A model generated the notes under the pieces. That model saw only the letters and a program-made list of their open reading frames with translations. It did not search any database and was not told the origin of the DNA. From positions 1-39,521 of the forward strand of contig JAMXLL010000339.1 of the NCBI GenBank assembly GCA_024281015.1: a DNA stretch of 39,521 nucleotides, in the 5' to 3' direction. Of the stretch, positions 23,476-30,845 are shown in pieces; the stretch's first letter is position 1; each line of letters begins with the position of its first letter. The translations under genes were made by a program, and so were the position numbers. This DNA is from Candidatus Binataceae bacterium (GTDB taxonomy: Bacteria > Desulfobacterota > Binatia > Binatales > Binataceae).

Positions 23476-25668
23476 ATGGCAGTCAGCTTCCTCCATGGTG
23501 TCGAGGTCTTCGAGTTCAATCAAGGTCCCGTCCCGATCAATGTAGTTAATTCCGCGGTCATCGGTCTTGTCGGCTCTGCACCACTCTTCGCTGTTCCTAG
23601 CGCCGTTCCGCGTTGGGATCCTTCGTGGCTAGTTCAGGCTCAGCCGCAGTGGACTCCTTTGACTGCAGAGACCCTCGGTAACTTAATCGTCGATGCAAAC
23701 GGGAACACGCAGAAGGTCACTCTCGCCGGCACAACCGGAGCCTCGGTGCCGCTTTGGGGCAGAACGCTTAATTCGACCACTACCGATGGAACGGTCATCT
23801 GGACGCTGATCGCGTTCGGCGCGTCAGCCGGTCAACAGGTTATTGATTCGAACGGGAACATCCAGACTGCTACCGCGATCACGCTGCCCTCATGGGCAGG
23901 GACTCATGCTTATGCAGTCGGTAATTTGGTTTTCGACTCCAATGGAAATACTCAGCGAGTCACCTCAATCAGCGGCTCGGGAACTTCTGGAGGCTCAGCG
24001 CCAGCCTGGACAACGACTCTTGGCGCTACCACCACCGATAATCCTGGGGGCAATCAAGTTGTCTGGACCTTGGTGGCTATCGGTGCGGCGGCCGTAACCG
24101 GAATTGTTTCTCCAAGCTGGGCGACAACGCTCAACGCCACTACTAGCGATACCATCGGAACGACCACCGGCTCTATAACTTGGACGCTAAGTGCGCTCGG
24201 CCCGATCCCGAACCTTCAGGCCCCGGTCCTGGTCTCCGGTTCGAATCCGAACTCAGCGGCACCGGGGCAGATGGGCTCTTGGGGACCCATGATTCAGGGC
24301 TTTACCATCCCTTACGCGCTGAACACGGTCTTTGCTCAAGGCGCGGGCCAAGTTATTTGCGTCAACGTCTTCGATCAGACCAAGCACTACACGCAGATTA
24401 CGGCAGCGAACTTTACCTTTCCGAGCTCTGGCGTTCAGGTCATCAATATCGGCCACATGGGCCTCTCGGTCATCACGGTTACGAACTCCAACGCCACCAC
24501 GACTTATGTCGAGGGTGCAGACTTTACGGTTGACCGGGTGAACGGAATTATTACAGCGATGGGCGGTGGCCTGTTGTCCTCCGCGCAGACGGTGAAAGTG
24601 ACCTGCCGGTACGCGGATCCCTCGAAGCTGGCGGACAGCGATCTAGTGGGAAGCGTCTCGAGCGGCGTTTACAACGGAATGCAGAACTGGAAGCTCAGTT
24701 ACGGCCTGATGGGCTTCTTTCCCAAGCTGCTGATCGCCCCGAGCTTTGGCACTTATACGGCTATCGGACAGACGGTGGGCTCGCAGGACGCGACCGTGGC
24801 GACCGGGATGGCCACGCTGGCTCTCGCGATGCGGGCGATGTACCTGATCGATTGCCCGCCGGCAACGATTCCGACAACCCTGCTCAGTAATCGCAGCGCT
24901 AGCGGCAATTCCTTCAACACCAGCGACAAGCGCGCGATTCTCTGTGGTCCGCAGGAGCTGTTCCTTGACTCAGGCATCGTACCGACCCAGATTGCAATCG
25001 ATCCCAGCAACGGCAAGGCGATTCAGAGTCTCGCTCAAACCACCCATGCGGCGCCTTTCTCACCATATGTCGCGGGAGCGACAGCGAACAAGGACATTAA
25101 CCAAGGCTACTGGTGGTCGCCATCGAATACCCAGATTACCGGCGCGCTGGGGCCCGACACTTCAATTTATGCGAGCTTCCTCGATTCGGCCTCAGACACC
25201 AACACGCTCAACAGCCAGGGGATAGTCACCGCATTCCAGGCCTTCGGCACTGGTATTCGAGTGTGGGGAAATCGCAGCGCAGGTTTCCCCACCTACACCA
25301 CTCCCGACGTTTTTATCCCCATCCGGCGCACGATGGACGTCATTGAGCAAAGCGTCATGCTCTCGATGATGCAATTCTTGGATCAGCCAATTTCTAACGG
25401 ACTGATCACAGCGATTCTGGCGAATACCAATAGCTTCGTGCGCATTCTGATTTCACGTGGGGCGTTGCTGGCGGGCAGCGTGAGTTTCAATCCGGCGGAA
25501 AATCCGCCGGCCCAGATTGCGGCCGGACAGCTGGTATTTGATATCGATTGTATGCCGCCCCCACCAGCGGAGCGGCTTACCTTCAACGTTTTCATCGATA
25601 CGACGATGCTGTCGCAGCTTGCGGGAGCCACGAGCGCGGCCGGGCAGAGCGCAGCCGCGCAAGGCTAA
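23476..25668 (+). CDS. Contractile tail sheath protein with large insertion
   Basis: This 730-residue protein is far above the usual 390-500 for phage sheaths. The N-terminal FLHGVEVFEFNQGPVPINVVNSAVIGLVGSAP and the C-terminal half (RAILCGPQELFLDSG, YWWSPSNTQITG, IRVWGNRSAGFPTYTTPDVFIPIRRTMD, the MPPPPAERLTFNVFIDT end) are clear sheath features. Between them, about residues 50-250 hold two and a half tandem beta repeats with a W...GNLIxDxNGNTQxVT...G...P.W...TTTD...WTL pattern. A second small beta module (TYVEGADFTVDRVNG, about 340-385) follows. Inserts of this type face outward on the sheath surface in known structures. The frame is intact. Confidence 0.88.
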   Translation: MAVSFLHGVEVFEFNQGPVPINVVNSAVIGLVGSAPLFAVPSAVPRWDPSWLVQAQPQWTPLTAETLGNLIVDANGNTQKVTLAGTTGASVPLWGRTLNSTTTDGTVIWTLIAFGASAGQQVIDSNGNIQTATAITLPSWAGTHAYAVGNLVFDSNGNTQRVTSISGSGTSGGSAPAWTTTLGATTTDNPGGNQVVWTLVAIGAAAVTGIVSPSWATTLNATTSDTIGTTTGSITWTLSALGPIPNLQAPVLVSGSNPNSAAPGQMGSWGPMIQGFTIPYALNTVFAQGAGQVICVNVFDQTKHYTQITAANFTFPSSGVQVINIGHMGLSVITVTNSNATTTYVEGADFTVDRVNGIITAMGGGLLSSAQTVKVTCRYADPSKLADSDLVGSVSSGVYNGMQNWKLSYGLMGFFPKLLIAPSFGTYTAIGQTVGSQDATVATGMATLALAMRAMYLIDCPPATIPTTLLSNRSASGNSFNTSDKRAILCGPQELFLDSGIVPTQIAIDPSNGKAIQSLAQTTHAAPFSPYVAGATANKDINQGYWWSPSNTQITGALGPDTSIYASFLDSASDTNTLNSQGIVTAFQAFGTGIRVWGNRSAGFPTYTTPDVFIPIRRTMDVIEQSVMLSMMQFLDQPISNGLITAILANTNSFVRILISRGALLAGSVSFNPAENPPAQIAAGQLVFDIDCMPPPPAERLTFNVFIDTTMLSQLAGATSAAGQSAAAQG

Positions 25669-25679
25669 GAAACTTAGTG

Positions 25680-25889
25680 GGCAAGAACCGGTACCGCCGG
25701 CCTCGCGGGGTCGGAGAGCATAGGCTGGAAGCCTGTACGACTGGGGATGACAGAAAGAGGTCAAGACGCGGCGATTGTGAAGTAAAGCACCAGGCGGAGC
25801 GTAGCGGAACCGAGCAAAGGAGTCTGCGGAGCCTGCCTGAGCGGAGTCGAAGATGCGCACAGCGGAGCGTAAGCAGAAAGATTTTAAGG
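25680..25889 (+). repeat. Composite of repeats C, B and A
   Basis: The gap between sheath and tube genes is filled by a truncated repeat C (AAGAACCGGTACCG at 25683, ending GGGGATGACAGAAAG) into which a repeat B core is embedded (TAGGCTGGAAGCCTGT, 25721-25736). It is then followed by a shortened repeat A from GGCGGAGCGTAGCGG to the GCACAGCGGAGCGTAAGC end at about 25874. The nesting shows the order of arrival: B (or a recombination with B) came after C. Confidence 0.65.
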
Positions 25890-25896
25890 AGAAACA

Positions 25897-26427
25897 ATGC
25901 TAGCGGCCAACCTGATTGACACCTCGCGAATCACTAACGCGAATATCTACGTGAACGGGCAGTCATTGCTCGGCCGCGCCGATGAGGTGGAGCTGGCATT
26001 CCCCAAGGCGAAGATGGTCGATCACAAAGGCCTGGGCATGTTCGGCACGGCAGAGTTCCCGGCCGGCATCGACAAGCTCGAAGCGAAGGTCAAGTGGTCG
26101 TCGGTCTATCCCGAGGTGTTGAGCACGGTCAGCATCTTTTCCTCCCTTCAATTCCAGCTCCGCGCTTCGAAGGAAACCTACACCTCACAGGGCCGCACGG
26201 CCGAGACGCCGTTCATTGGTCTGATGACCGCCCAATTCAAAGACGGCGGGCCGCTTAACTTTAAGCAACATGAGCAGGTCGATTTCCCGATGACCTTAGT
26301 CGTTTATCATTGCGAGTATTACCTGGCGGGCGTTCAGTACCTGCTCTACGACGTGCTGGCGAACATGTACGTGATCAACGGCGTCGACCAGCTGGCGACG
26401 TTCAGGGCGAATATAGGGATGCTGTAA
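25897..26427 (+). CDS. Major tail tube protein (P2 FII-like)
   Basis: This 176-residue protein starts at ATG 25897 with TTTTAAGGAG upstream. It matches the FII-type tube family: NANIYVNGQSLLGRADEVELAFPK near the N-terminus, GMFGTAEFPAGIDKLEAKVKW, and a DFPMTLVVYHCEYYL strand before the closing hydrophobic end. It forms the inner tube inside the contractile sheath encoded directly before it. Ends one base before the chaperone gene. Confidence 0.9.
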   Translation: MLAANLIDTSRITNANIYVNGQSLLGRADEVELAFPKAKMVDHKGLGMFGTAEFPAGIDKLEAKVKWSSVYPEVLSTVSIFSSLQFQLRASKETYTSQGRTAETPFIGLMTAQFKDGGPLNFKQHEQVDFPMTLVVYHCEYYLAGVQYLLYDVLANMYVINGVDQLATFRANIGML

Positions 26428-26745
26428 ATGAGACTTAGTACTCCGGACCAGGCCAAGACCGTTACTCTCAGCGAGGGCACCGTTGCGACGATTCGCCGCG
26501 CTCGCGGCCGCGATTTAATCCGCGCCCAGGACATCGCCAGTGGCGACAACAAGTTTAAATTTACCTGCGCGATGCTCGCGCAGGTAACCCAACTAAACGG
26601 CGAGCCCTGTGTGATGGAAGACATCATGGAGCTGTGGGCGGTCGACATTGAGCTGCTGGCGCGGGAGGCTAGCGGCGATTTTTTATCATCGACCGCACCA
26701 CCTTCGCCCTCCTCGTCGAATGGGGATTCGGCTTTGCCGAGCTGA
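26428..26745 (+). CDS. Tail assembly chaperone, unshifted form (E-like)
   Basis: This 105-residue protein starts at ATG 26428 directly after the tube gene stop. The first 85 residues form the expected compact domain (TVATIRRARGRDLIRAQDIA, CAMLAQVTQLNGEPCVMEDIMEL). After the slippery site at 26679 the zero frame degenerates into low-complexity Ser/Pro (APPSPSSSNGDSALPS) and stops. That decay is typical of the unshifted product of a two-form tail chaperone located between tube and tape-measure genes. Confidence 0.8.
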   Translation: MRLSTPDQAKTVTLSEGTVATIRRARGRDLIRAQDIASGDNKFKFTCAMLAQVTQLNGEPCVMEDIMELWAVDIELLAREASGDFLSSTAPPSPSSSNGDSALPS

Positions 26746-26831
26746 TGGCGATGGAAGTGCGGGAAATTGTGGCTTGGGCCGAGGCCGTCAACTGCTTGCA
26801 ACGTCAGCGCGTCAGCCGAGCAGGGGGTTAA
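26428..26831 (+). CDS. Tail assembly chaperone, -1 frameshift product (E+E'-like)
   Basis: A -1 slip at T_TTT_TTA (26679-26685) joins the first 86 codons to a second frame that runs from ATC 26685 to TAA 26829-26831, adding 48 residues for 134 in total. The added part is coherent protein (IIDRTTFALLVEWGFGFAEL, MAMEVREIVAWAEAV) with the FAELMAM-x-x-x-EIVAWAE pattern seen in E'-type extensions, unlike the low-complexity zero frame. In P2 the same arrangement makes E and E+E', which help load the tape measure during tail assembly. The extension has no start codon of its own with a ribosome site. Confidence 0.75.
26679..26685 (+). promoter_or_regulatory. Programmed -1 ribosomal frameshift site T_TTT_TTA
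   Basis: The heptamer lies in the correct zero-frame phase (GAT TTT TTA): both P-site TTT and A-site TTA can re-pair after slipping back one base. P2 uses the related T_TTT_TTG. The downstream GC-rich sequence could form a stimulatory structure, but I cannot fold it here. It is a run of six T in an otherwise GC-rich gene, which makes chance less likely. Confidence 0.75.
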
Positions 26832-27222
26832 GCCGCCGCTACAGTTAGACAGACCGTCGCTCCATTTATGGGTGGCTTGATTTTTTAGGGCGTGCAAGGA
26901 CTCGGCGATAGGCGCCCGTCCGTGAATCGGATGGCGCAGCATTCGCCAGGCGCGATCCCGTTTGAGCCGGAACTCACGGCGGCGGTCAAGCCGAGGCGAT
27001 CGAGCCGCTCCTCCTGATCATCGATTCTGGCCCGCGCGGAGCGGATGCCATCGTCGGTTGATCACGTAGAGCGCGGCGACGGCCACTCTCCATTCGGCGA
27101 TAACGCGATGAGCAGGACCAGAAACAGCGCGGCCAGCAAGGTAAACAAGATAGCGAGCCTCCATTTGCGATGCCTGACCAGAATGAGGCCATGCAGCGAA
27201 GAGTAGGAGAAGTCAGACCGAC
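26832..27222. other. Gap before the tape measure gene; possible minus-strand relic
   Basis: There is no plus-strand gene in these 391 bases. On the minus strand (about 27170 to 26885) one frame gives a hydrophobic helix (LAILFTLLAALFLVLLIAL) and, after an in-frame TGA, a charged coiled-coil-like stretch (RARIDDQEERLDRLG). This resembles a small membrane protein with a helical tail, broken by a stop, but has no clear start. It could be chance. A GGAG at about 27204 may serve the tape measure start. Confidence 0.3.
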
Positions 27223-29142
27223 GTGTCAGACCTGAATTCTGCTGTCTTCTTCACCGCGATTGATCGCCTAAGCAATACGCTCTCTGCGATGGGCGAGCGC
27301 GTGCTCAATTTCGGCAAGAATGCCCAGGAAACTCGCAAGCATATTAGCGATCTTAGCGAGCGACTGGTTAGCTTCGGCGAACGCACGGCGTTGACAGCGG
27401 CACTAATCAGTGAGAGCGCATCCAAGCTGCTTGGATGGAGCGAGGCTCTGCAGGAGCCCGTCCACGATATGCAGAAAAGTATGGCAACGATGGCCGCGAC
27501 GACGGGTTTTGCGGGTGATCAACTCGAAGAGATCAAGCATCGGGCCATGGAGTTCGCGGCGGTCCATCTTGACTTTACCACTGAAGAATGGGTCGCAGGC
27601 TTTACGCGGCTGCGCGGCATTTTCCAGGACACCGGGCGCGCGATGCACGCCGAGGGTATCGTCTCGATACTCCGACGCTTTGGCGTCGATAGCAGTGCGG
27701 CAACGCGACTCTTACGGTTGGCATTGGCGAATCTGCACACCGATGCGGCGGCGACCGGCGATAAGCTCACCGCAACCATCCAGGCCTTCGGTTTCGCCCA
27801 CGAGGCGATGAACCAGGTGGCGATGACGGCGAGACCGGTAGGGGCAGAAGCGCCAGCAGCCAATGCTTTCTTCTCCGAACTCCTAGCACTCAATGGCGAA
27901 GCCCAACACCTCCTTAGCGGTGGATGCGGTGCGATGATCTTCAGCTCCCTGATTCAAGGACTGGAGGATGCCAACGGCAAGGGCAAGATTGCTCTGAATT
28001 CCTCGCACGAACTCGTTGCTGCTCTTGTCCAGCTCAGACCTCAATTGACGAGAACGCCAACGCAGAACCTAGACGCGCTGGCGGCTATGGGACTCAGAGG
28101 GCAACTGCTAAGGCAGCTCGGCCATCTCGACGAAGTAGCAACGAAGCAGCAGCAAATGGCCACTCACAGCGGCGCGCTCAGCAATACATACGCGACCGCT
28201 AGGGCGAATATGGCCGACGCCACGCAACGGCGCCATCAGGATTGGGCCAATGTCGCCGATGCGCTCAGTGGTTCGGCCCTGGGCATCGAGGCGACGACGA
28301 TCAAAGTCCTCACCGGCGCGGTGGCAGGGCTGTCAACGCAAATCGAGCACCATTCCAAGCTCGCAGGCCTAGCGGCTACCGCACTCACAGGAATTGGCTC
28401 CGCTGCTTATCGCGGCGTGCAAGCGATAAAGTACGGGGTGGGTCTCCCGGCTTTCGAATCGCTGGCCTTGCCGTTCACGTATGCGACGGAGGCGGTTACA
28501 GGAATCGTCAACGCCACCAATTTGTGGACGGCGGCACAGTGGCTGCTTACTGCCTCGCTTTCTCGCACGGTTTTAACTATCGGCGGAATCATGGTTGTAG
28601 CGGCAGTCCTGCGCCGGGCCGCTTACTCGATCTACCGCGCCTGGAATAGTGTTGCAGCTTTCTTCGAAAAGCTCTGGGGCAAAATCAGACGGACTTTTGC
28701 CAGCGCCGTGCCCTGGATGGAGAACGGTGGGGAACGGATGATGAAGGCGCTCGGCAAGGGGATACTCTCGGCGGTTGAATGGCCGGTGAAAGCGGCCCAA
28801 ACGCTAGCCTCAAAGATGGGCGGCGTCTTCCATTTCCATTCGTCGCCCGCTTACGGTCTGCTGCGCGAGGTAATGCTGCATTTCAATCTCGGCCGGGAGC
28901 TGGCTCGCCGGACGCAGCCGGCGGGGGTTGTCAGCGCGGCGGCCAGACTCGTGGCGACGGCAGCTCCGGAATCCGCAGGCGTCCGCGGTACGCTAGTCAT
29001 TCACTATTCACCCAACATTACGATTAACAGCGCCAGCGTTGCTGCGCAGGATTGGGTCAAGGCGGCGCGCGACCACGGCCGCGAACTGATGCGAGTCATC
29101 GATGAGCAGATGAGGCGGCGAGCCCGCCTTAATTTCGCTTAA
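27223..29142 (+). CDS. Tail tape measure protein
   Basis: This 639-residue protein starts at GTG 27223. Helical N-terminus (LNSAVFFTAIDRLSNTLSAMGERVLNFGKN), the Ala/Thr-rich middle typical of tape measures (MQKSMATMAATTGFAGDQLEE, ANMADATQRRHQDWANVADAL), and a hydrophobic region at about 380-470 with several membrane-spanning-length helices (TVLTIGGIMVVAAVLRRAA). It directly follows the E/E'-like chaperone, the universal order. The tail length it would set is short to moderate. The frame is intact. Confidence 0.88.
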   Translation: MSDLNSAVFFTAIDRLSNTLSAMGERVLNFGKNAQETRKHISDLSERLVSFGERTALTAALISESASKLLGWSEALQEPVHDMQKSMATMAATTGFAGDQLEEIKHRAMEFAAVHLDFTTEEWVAGFTRLRGIFQDTGRAMHAEGIVSILRRFGVDSSAATRLLRLALANLHTDAAATGDKLTATIQAFGFAHEAMNQVAMTARPVGAEAPAANAFFSELLALNGEAQHLLSGGCGAMIFSSLIQGLEDANGKGKIALNSSHELVAALVQLRPQLTRTPTQNLDALAAMGLRGQLLRQLGHLDEVATKQQQMATHSGALSNTYATARANMADATQRRHQDWANVADALSGSALGIEATTIKVLTGAVAGLSTQIEHHSKLAGLAATALTGIGSAAYRGVQAIKYGVGLPAFESLALPFTYATEAVTGIVNATNLWTAAQWLLTASLSRTVLTIGGIMVVAAVLRRAAYSIYRAWNSVAAFFEKLWGKIRRTFASAVPWMENGGERMMKALGKGILSAVEWPVKAAQTLASKMGGVFHFHSSPAYGLLREVMLHFNLGRELARRTQPAGVVSAAARLVATAAPESAGVRGTLVIHYSPNITINSASVAAQDWVKAARDHGRELMRVIDEQMRRRARLNFA

Positions 29143-29168
29143 GCCGAAAAGTGAGGGTTCGTTTGAGC

Positions 29169-29546
29169 ATGGAGGATCAACTGGAGATCGTGCTCCTGCC
29201 GGAGCAGTTCAACGACTTGGTCCATCGGTCGTCCGAAAGGCGGCCGGAACAGCGCTTGATGTTAGCCATCCTCGAAGATGCTCTTTACTGCTGGCTCGGA
29301 GTTCCGGCGCTGGGCGGATGCCAGGGGGAAAACCACATACAAGCCTGCCAGCGGTGGACCACCGTTAAGCAGATGCGTCTCCATCGCGAAGCCAACCGCT
29401 GGATTTTCGAGGACGATCCCAAGGCGCCGCTCAGTTTTGCTGCTGTCTGCGCTGCACTGTGTCTCGATCCCGATTTTATCCGCGCGAGGCTGCTAGTGCG
29501 TGCTATCGCTCCTGCAACAGCAAGAGCTGGAGGCACAACGAAATAA
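29169..29546 (+). CDS. Hypothetical protein in the tail module
   Basis: This protein has 125 residues from ATG 29169 (GAGGG upstream); the frame opens six codons earlier at GTG 29151 without a ribosome site. It contains the segment EQRLMLAILEDALYCW ... RWIFEDDPKAPLSFAAVC-ALCLDPDFIRARL. This pattern (LMLA-LEDA ... FSF--VC-ALGLDP--LR) I associate with short, uncharacterised bacterial proteins that look like DNA-related regulators. Its place between tape measure and gpU-like genes is odd for a regulator. Family naming is from memory and uncertain. Confidence 0.6.
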   Translation: MEDQLEIVLLPEQFNDLVHRSSERRPEQRLMLAILEDALYCWLGVPALGGCQGENHIQACQRWTTVKQMRLHREANRWIFEDDPKAPLSFAAVCAALCLDPDFIRARLLVRAIAPATARAGGTTK

Positions 29547-29999
29547 ATGTTCGCACTACTAGGTGACATTCTGTTCGAGCCGTTGACGTCCCCGGAGGAG
29601 TTCCGGGCGACGACTGCGTACCGTTACGCGGAGCACCAGGTAGTCGAGGATTCGCCGCGTCTGCAATGGATCGCCAACGAGCTGCAGACGATTTGCCTGG
29701 GGATGCATTTCCACGTGGCATTTACGAATCCTGCTAGCCAGATGATTTTGCTGCGCAGCGCGGCAGAGACGCATCTGCCGCTGCCGCTGGTGTTCGGCAA
29801 CGGAGTATTTCGCGGATTTTTTGTAATCGAATCAGTCGAAGAACAGTGGCAGCAATGCGCCGATGACGGCTCGCTGGTGTCGCTCGTGGCGCGCGCGGAG
29901 CTGAAGGAATGGGTGTTGGGCAACGCTTTCGACCCGACCTCTCCGGCGCAGGCGATTGTGCGGCCGCTGGGAATTATCACCCGGGTGCTAGGTGCCTAG
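29547..29999 (+). CDS. P2 gpU-like tail protein
   Basis: This 150-residue protein starts at ATG 29547, one codon after the previous stop. It shows the gpU pattern (MFALLGDILFE, the TTAYRYAEHQVVEDSPRLQWIANELQ region, LPLPLVFGNGVFRGFFVIESVEEQW). In P2-like phages U follows the tape measure and caps or completes the tail near the tube end. It overlaps the next start by eight bases. Confidence 0.85.
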   Translation: MFALLGDILFEPLTSPEEFRATTAYRYAEHQVVEDSPRLQWIANELQTICLGMHFHVAFTNPASQMILLRSAAETHLPLPLVFGNGVFRGFFVIESVEEQWQQCADDGSLVSLVARAELKEWVLGNAFDPTSPAQAIVRPLGIITRVLGA

Positions 30000-30228
30000 T
30001 AAACCCCAGGTTTATGACCCGAATCAGCCGGTCAGCGCGAATAATCCGCTGCCGTCGCAGCAGATTTCGTCGATCAGCACTATCGGCGTGCCGGCGGGAG
30101 TCACCTATCAGCGGACCCCGTACTCTCAACCGGGAGTCAGCGCGCTGGTGGGCTTTGCCCCGGAAGGAATTACCCCAGGAACCAGCCCGGACAACGTGCC
30201 GGTGTCAGTGATCGTAAGACAGGGATGA
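29992..30228 (+). CDS. Small Pro/Ser-rich hypothetical protein
   Basis: This 78-residue protein starts at GTG 29992, inside the end of the gpU-like gene. It is rich in Pro, Ser and Val with no predicted helix (KPQVYDPNQPVSANNPLPS, TPYSQPGVSALVGFAPEG). Overlaps on both sides (its stop overlaps ATG 30225) show translational coupling. Not recognised; its composition fits a flexible structural or tail accessory peptide. Confidence 0.55.
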   Translation: MPSKPQVYDPNQPVSANNPLPSQQISSISTIGVPAGVTYQRTPYSQPGVSALVGFAPEGITPGTSPDNVPVSVIVRQG

Positions 30229-30395
30229 GCGATTTGTTAGAGCAATTGCCGCGATACACGGTGCAGACTCCACCGAAGCATTCTGCCTGCGGTCCTGGGC
30301 GGGAATGTCCATGGTGCCGGGCGACGCGCTGGCCGAGCTCGGGCGGCAAGCTGATTTGTCTGCGCTGCGGGTATGTAGAGACGTGCTGTGACTAA
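30225..30395 (+). CDS. Small zinc-ribbon protein
   Basis: This 56-residue protein starts at ATG 30225, overlapping the previous stop (ATGA). Two CxxC knuckles, Cys28/Cys31 (ECPWCR) and Cys45/Cys48 (ICLRCG), are spaced as in a zinc ribbon. Extra cysteines lie at 22, 54 and 55. Such mini-ribbons bind nucleic acid or proteins; the role among tail genes is unknown. A repeat-C copy begins nine bases after its stop. Confidence 0.65.
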   Translation: MSDLLEQLPRYTVQTPPKHSACGPGRECPWCRATRWPSSGGKLICLRCGYVETCCD

Positions 30396-30403
30396 TGCCG
30401 GCA

Positions 30404-30553
30404 AAAAGAACCGGTACCGGCCGCCTCGCGAGGGCTCGGCGGCTGTCCGAGATCCCTCTGCGCCTTGCCTTCGCTGCGGCGCTCGGGATGACAGAAAGGG
30501 CGGCGCTCTCCTTTTTGTCATTCCCGCGCGTGGCTGCCGCGCGAGGAATCCCG
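30404..30553 (+). repeat. Repeat C, complete copy with inverted tail
   Basis: From AAAAGAACCGGTACCGG through GGCGGCTGTCCGAGATCCCT to CGGGATGACAGAAAGGG (30500), then TTTGTCATTCCCGCGCG ... GAGGAATCCCG (30514-30553). The GATCCCT/GGGATGACA core and the ATTCCCG/GAATCCCG tail are each partly palindromic. A conserved open frame crosses the unit (peptide NRYRPPREGSAAVRDPS), but there is no ribosome site and I do not call a gene. Confidence 0.8.
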
Positions 30554-30572
30554 TGTCTGAACAACTAAGTAA

Positions 30573-30598
30573 AAAGTGTCACATCGCAATGACACTTT
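30573..30598. repeat. Repeat D hairpin
   Basis: AAAGTGTCACATCGCAATGACACTTT: 9-bp arms around an 8-base loop, followed by a few pyrimidines. It is very similar to the element inside the hydroxylase gene at 31140. As a hairpin with A/T flanks it could act as a bidirectional terminator. Confidence 0.65.
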
Positions 30599-30614
30599 CT
30601 GGAAGCGATTAAGC

Positions 30615-30845
30615 GTGCCTGACGAGAGCATCAGCAAAGAGTTCAAGGCGATACTCGCCACCAGAGATCAGAACGCTTCCGATGCGGTAGCGCGGGTGTT
30701 GGCCGAATGGCCACTACTGTACGCGCTCAAATTCATCCGGCAATTCCGGATTCTGTATCCGCATACTTCAACTTCACCCTATGAGCTGGAGCATCTGATT
30801 GAAACGGAACTAAGGCGCAAGGAGCTGGCCCCATGCGTGAAGTGA
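30615..30845 (+). CDS. Small helical hypothetical protein
   Basis: This protein has 76 residues from GTG 30615 (GGAAGCG upstream); the frame opens at 30576 inside the repeat-D flank. All-helical sequence (SISKEFKAILATRDQNASDA, YALKFIRQFRILYP, LEHLIETELRRKELA). It overlaps the hydroxylase-like gene by 13 bases, so the two are coupled. Family unknown. Confidence 0.55.
   Translation: MPDESISKEFKAILATRDQNASDAVARVLAEWPLLYALKFIRQFRILYPHTSTSPYELEHLIETELRRKELAPCVK

Noticed and set aside
30388-30612. Open frame of 74 codons after the zinc-ribbon gene
   Set aside because: It consists of repeat C and repeat D sequence; similar frames arise in every repeat-C copy.
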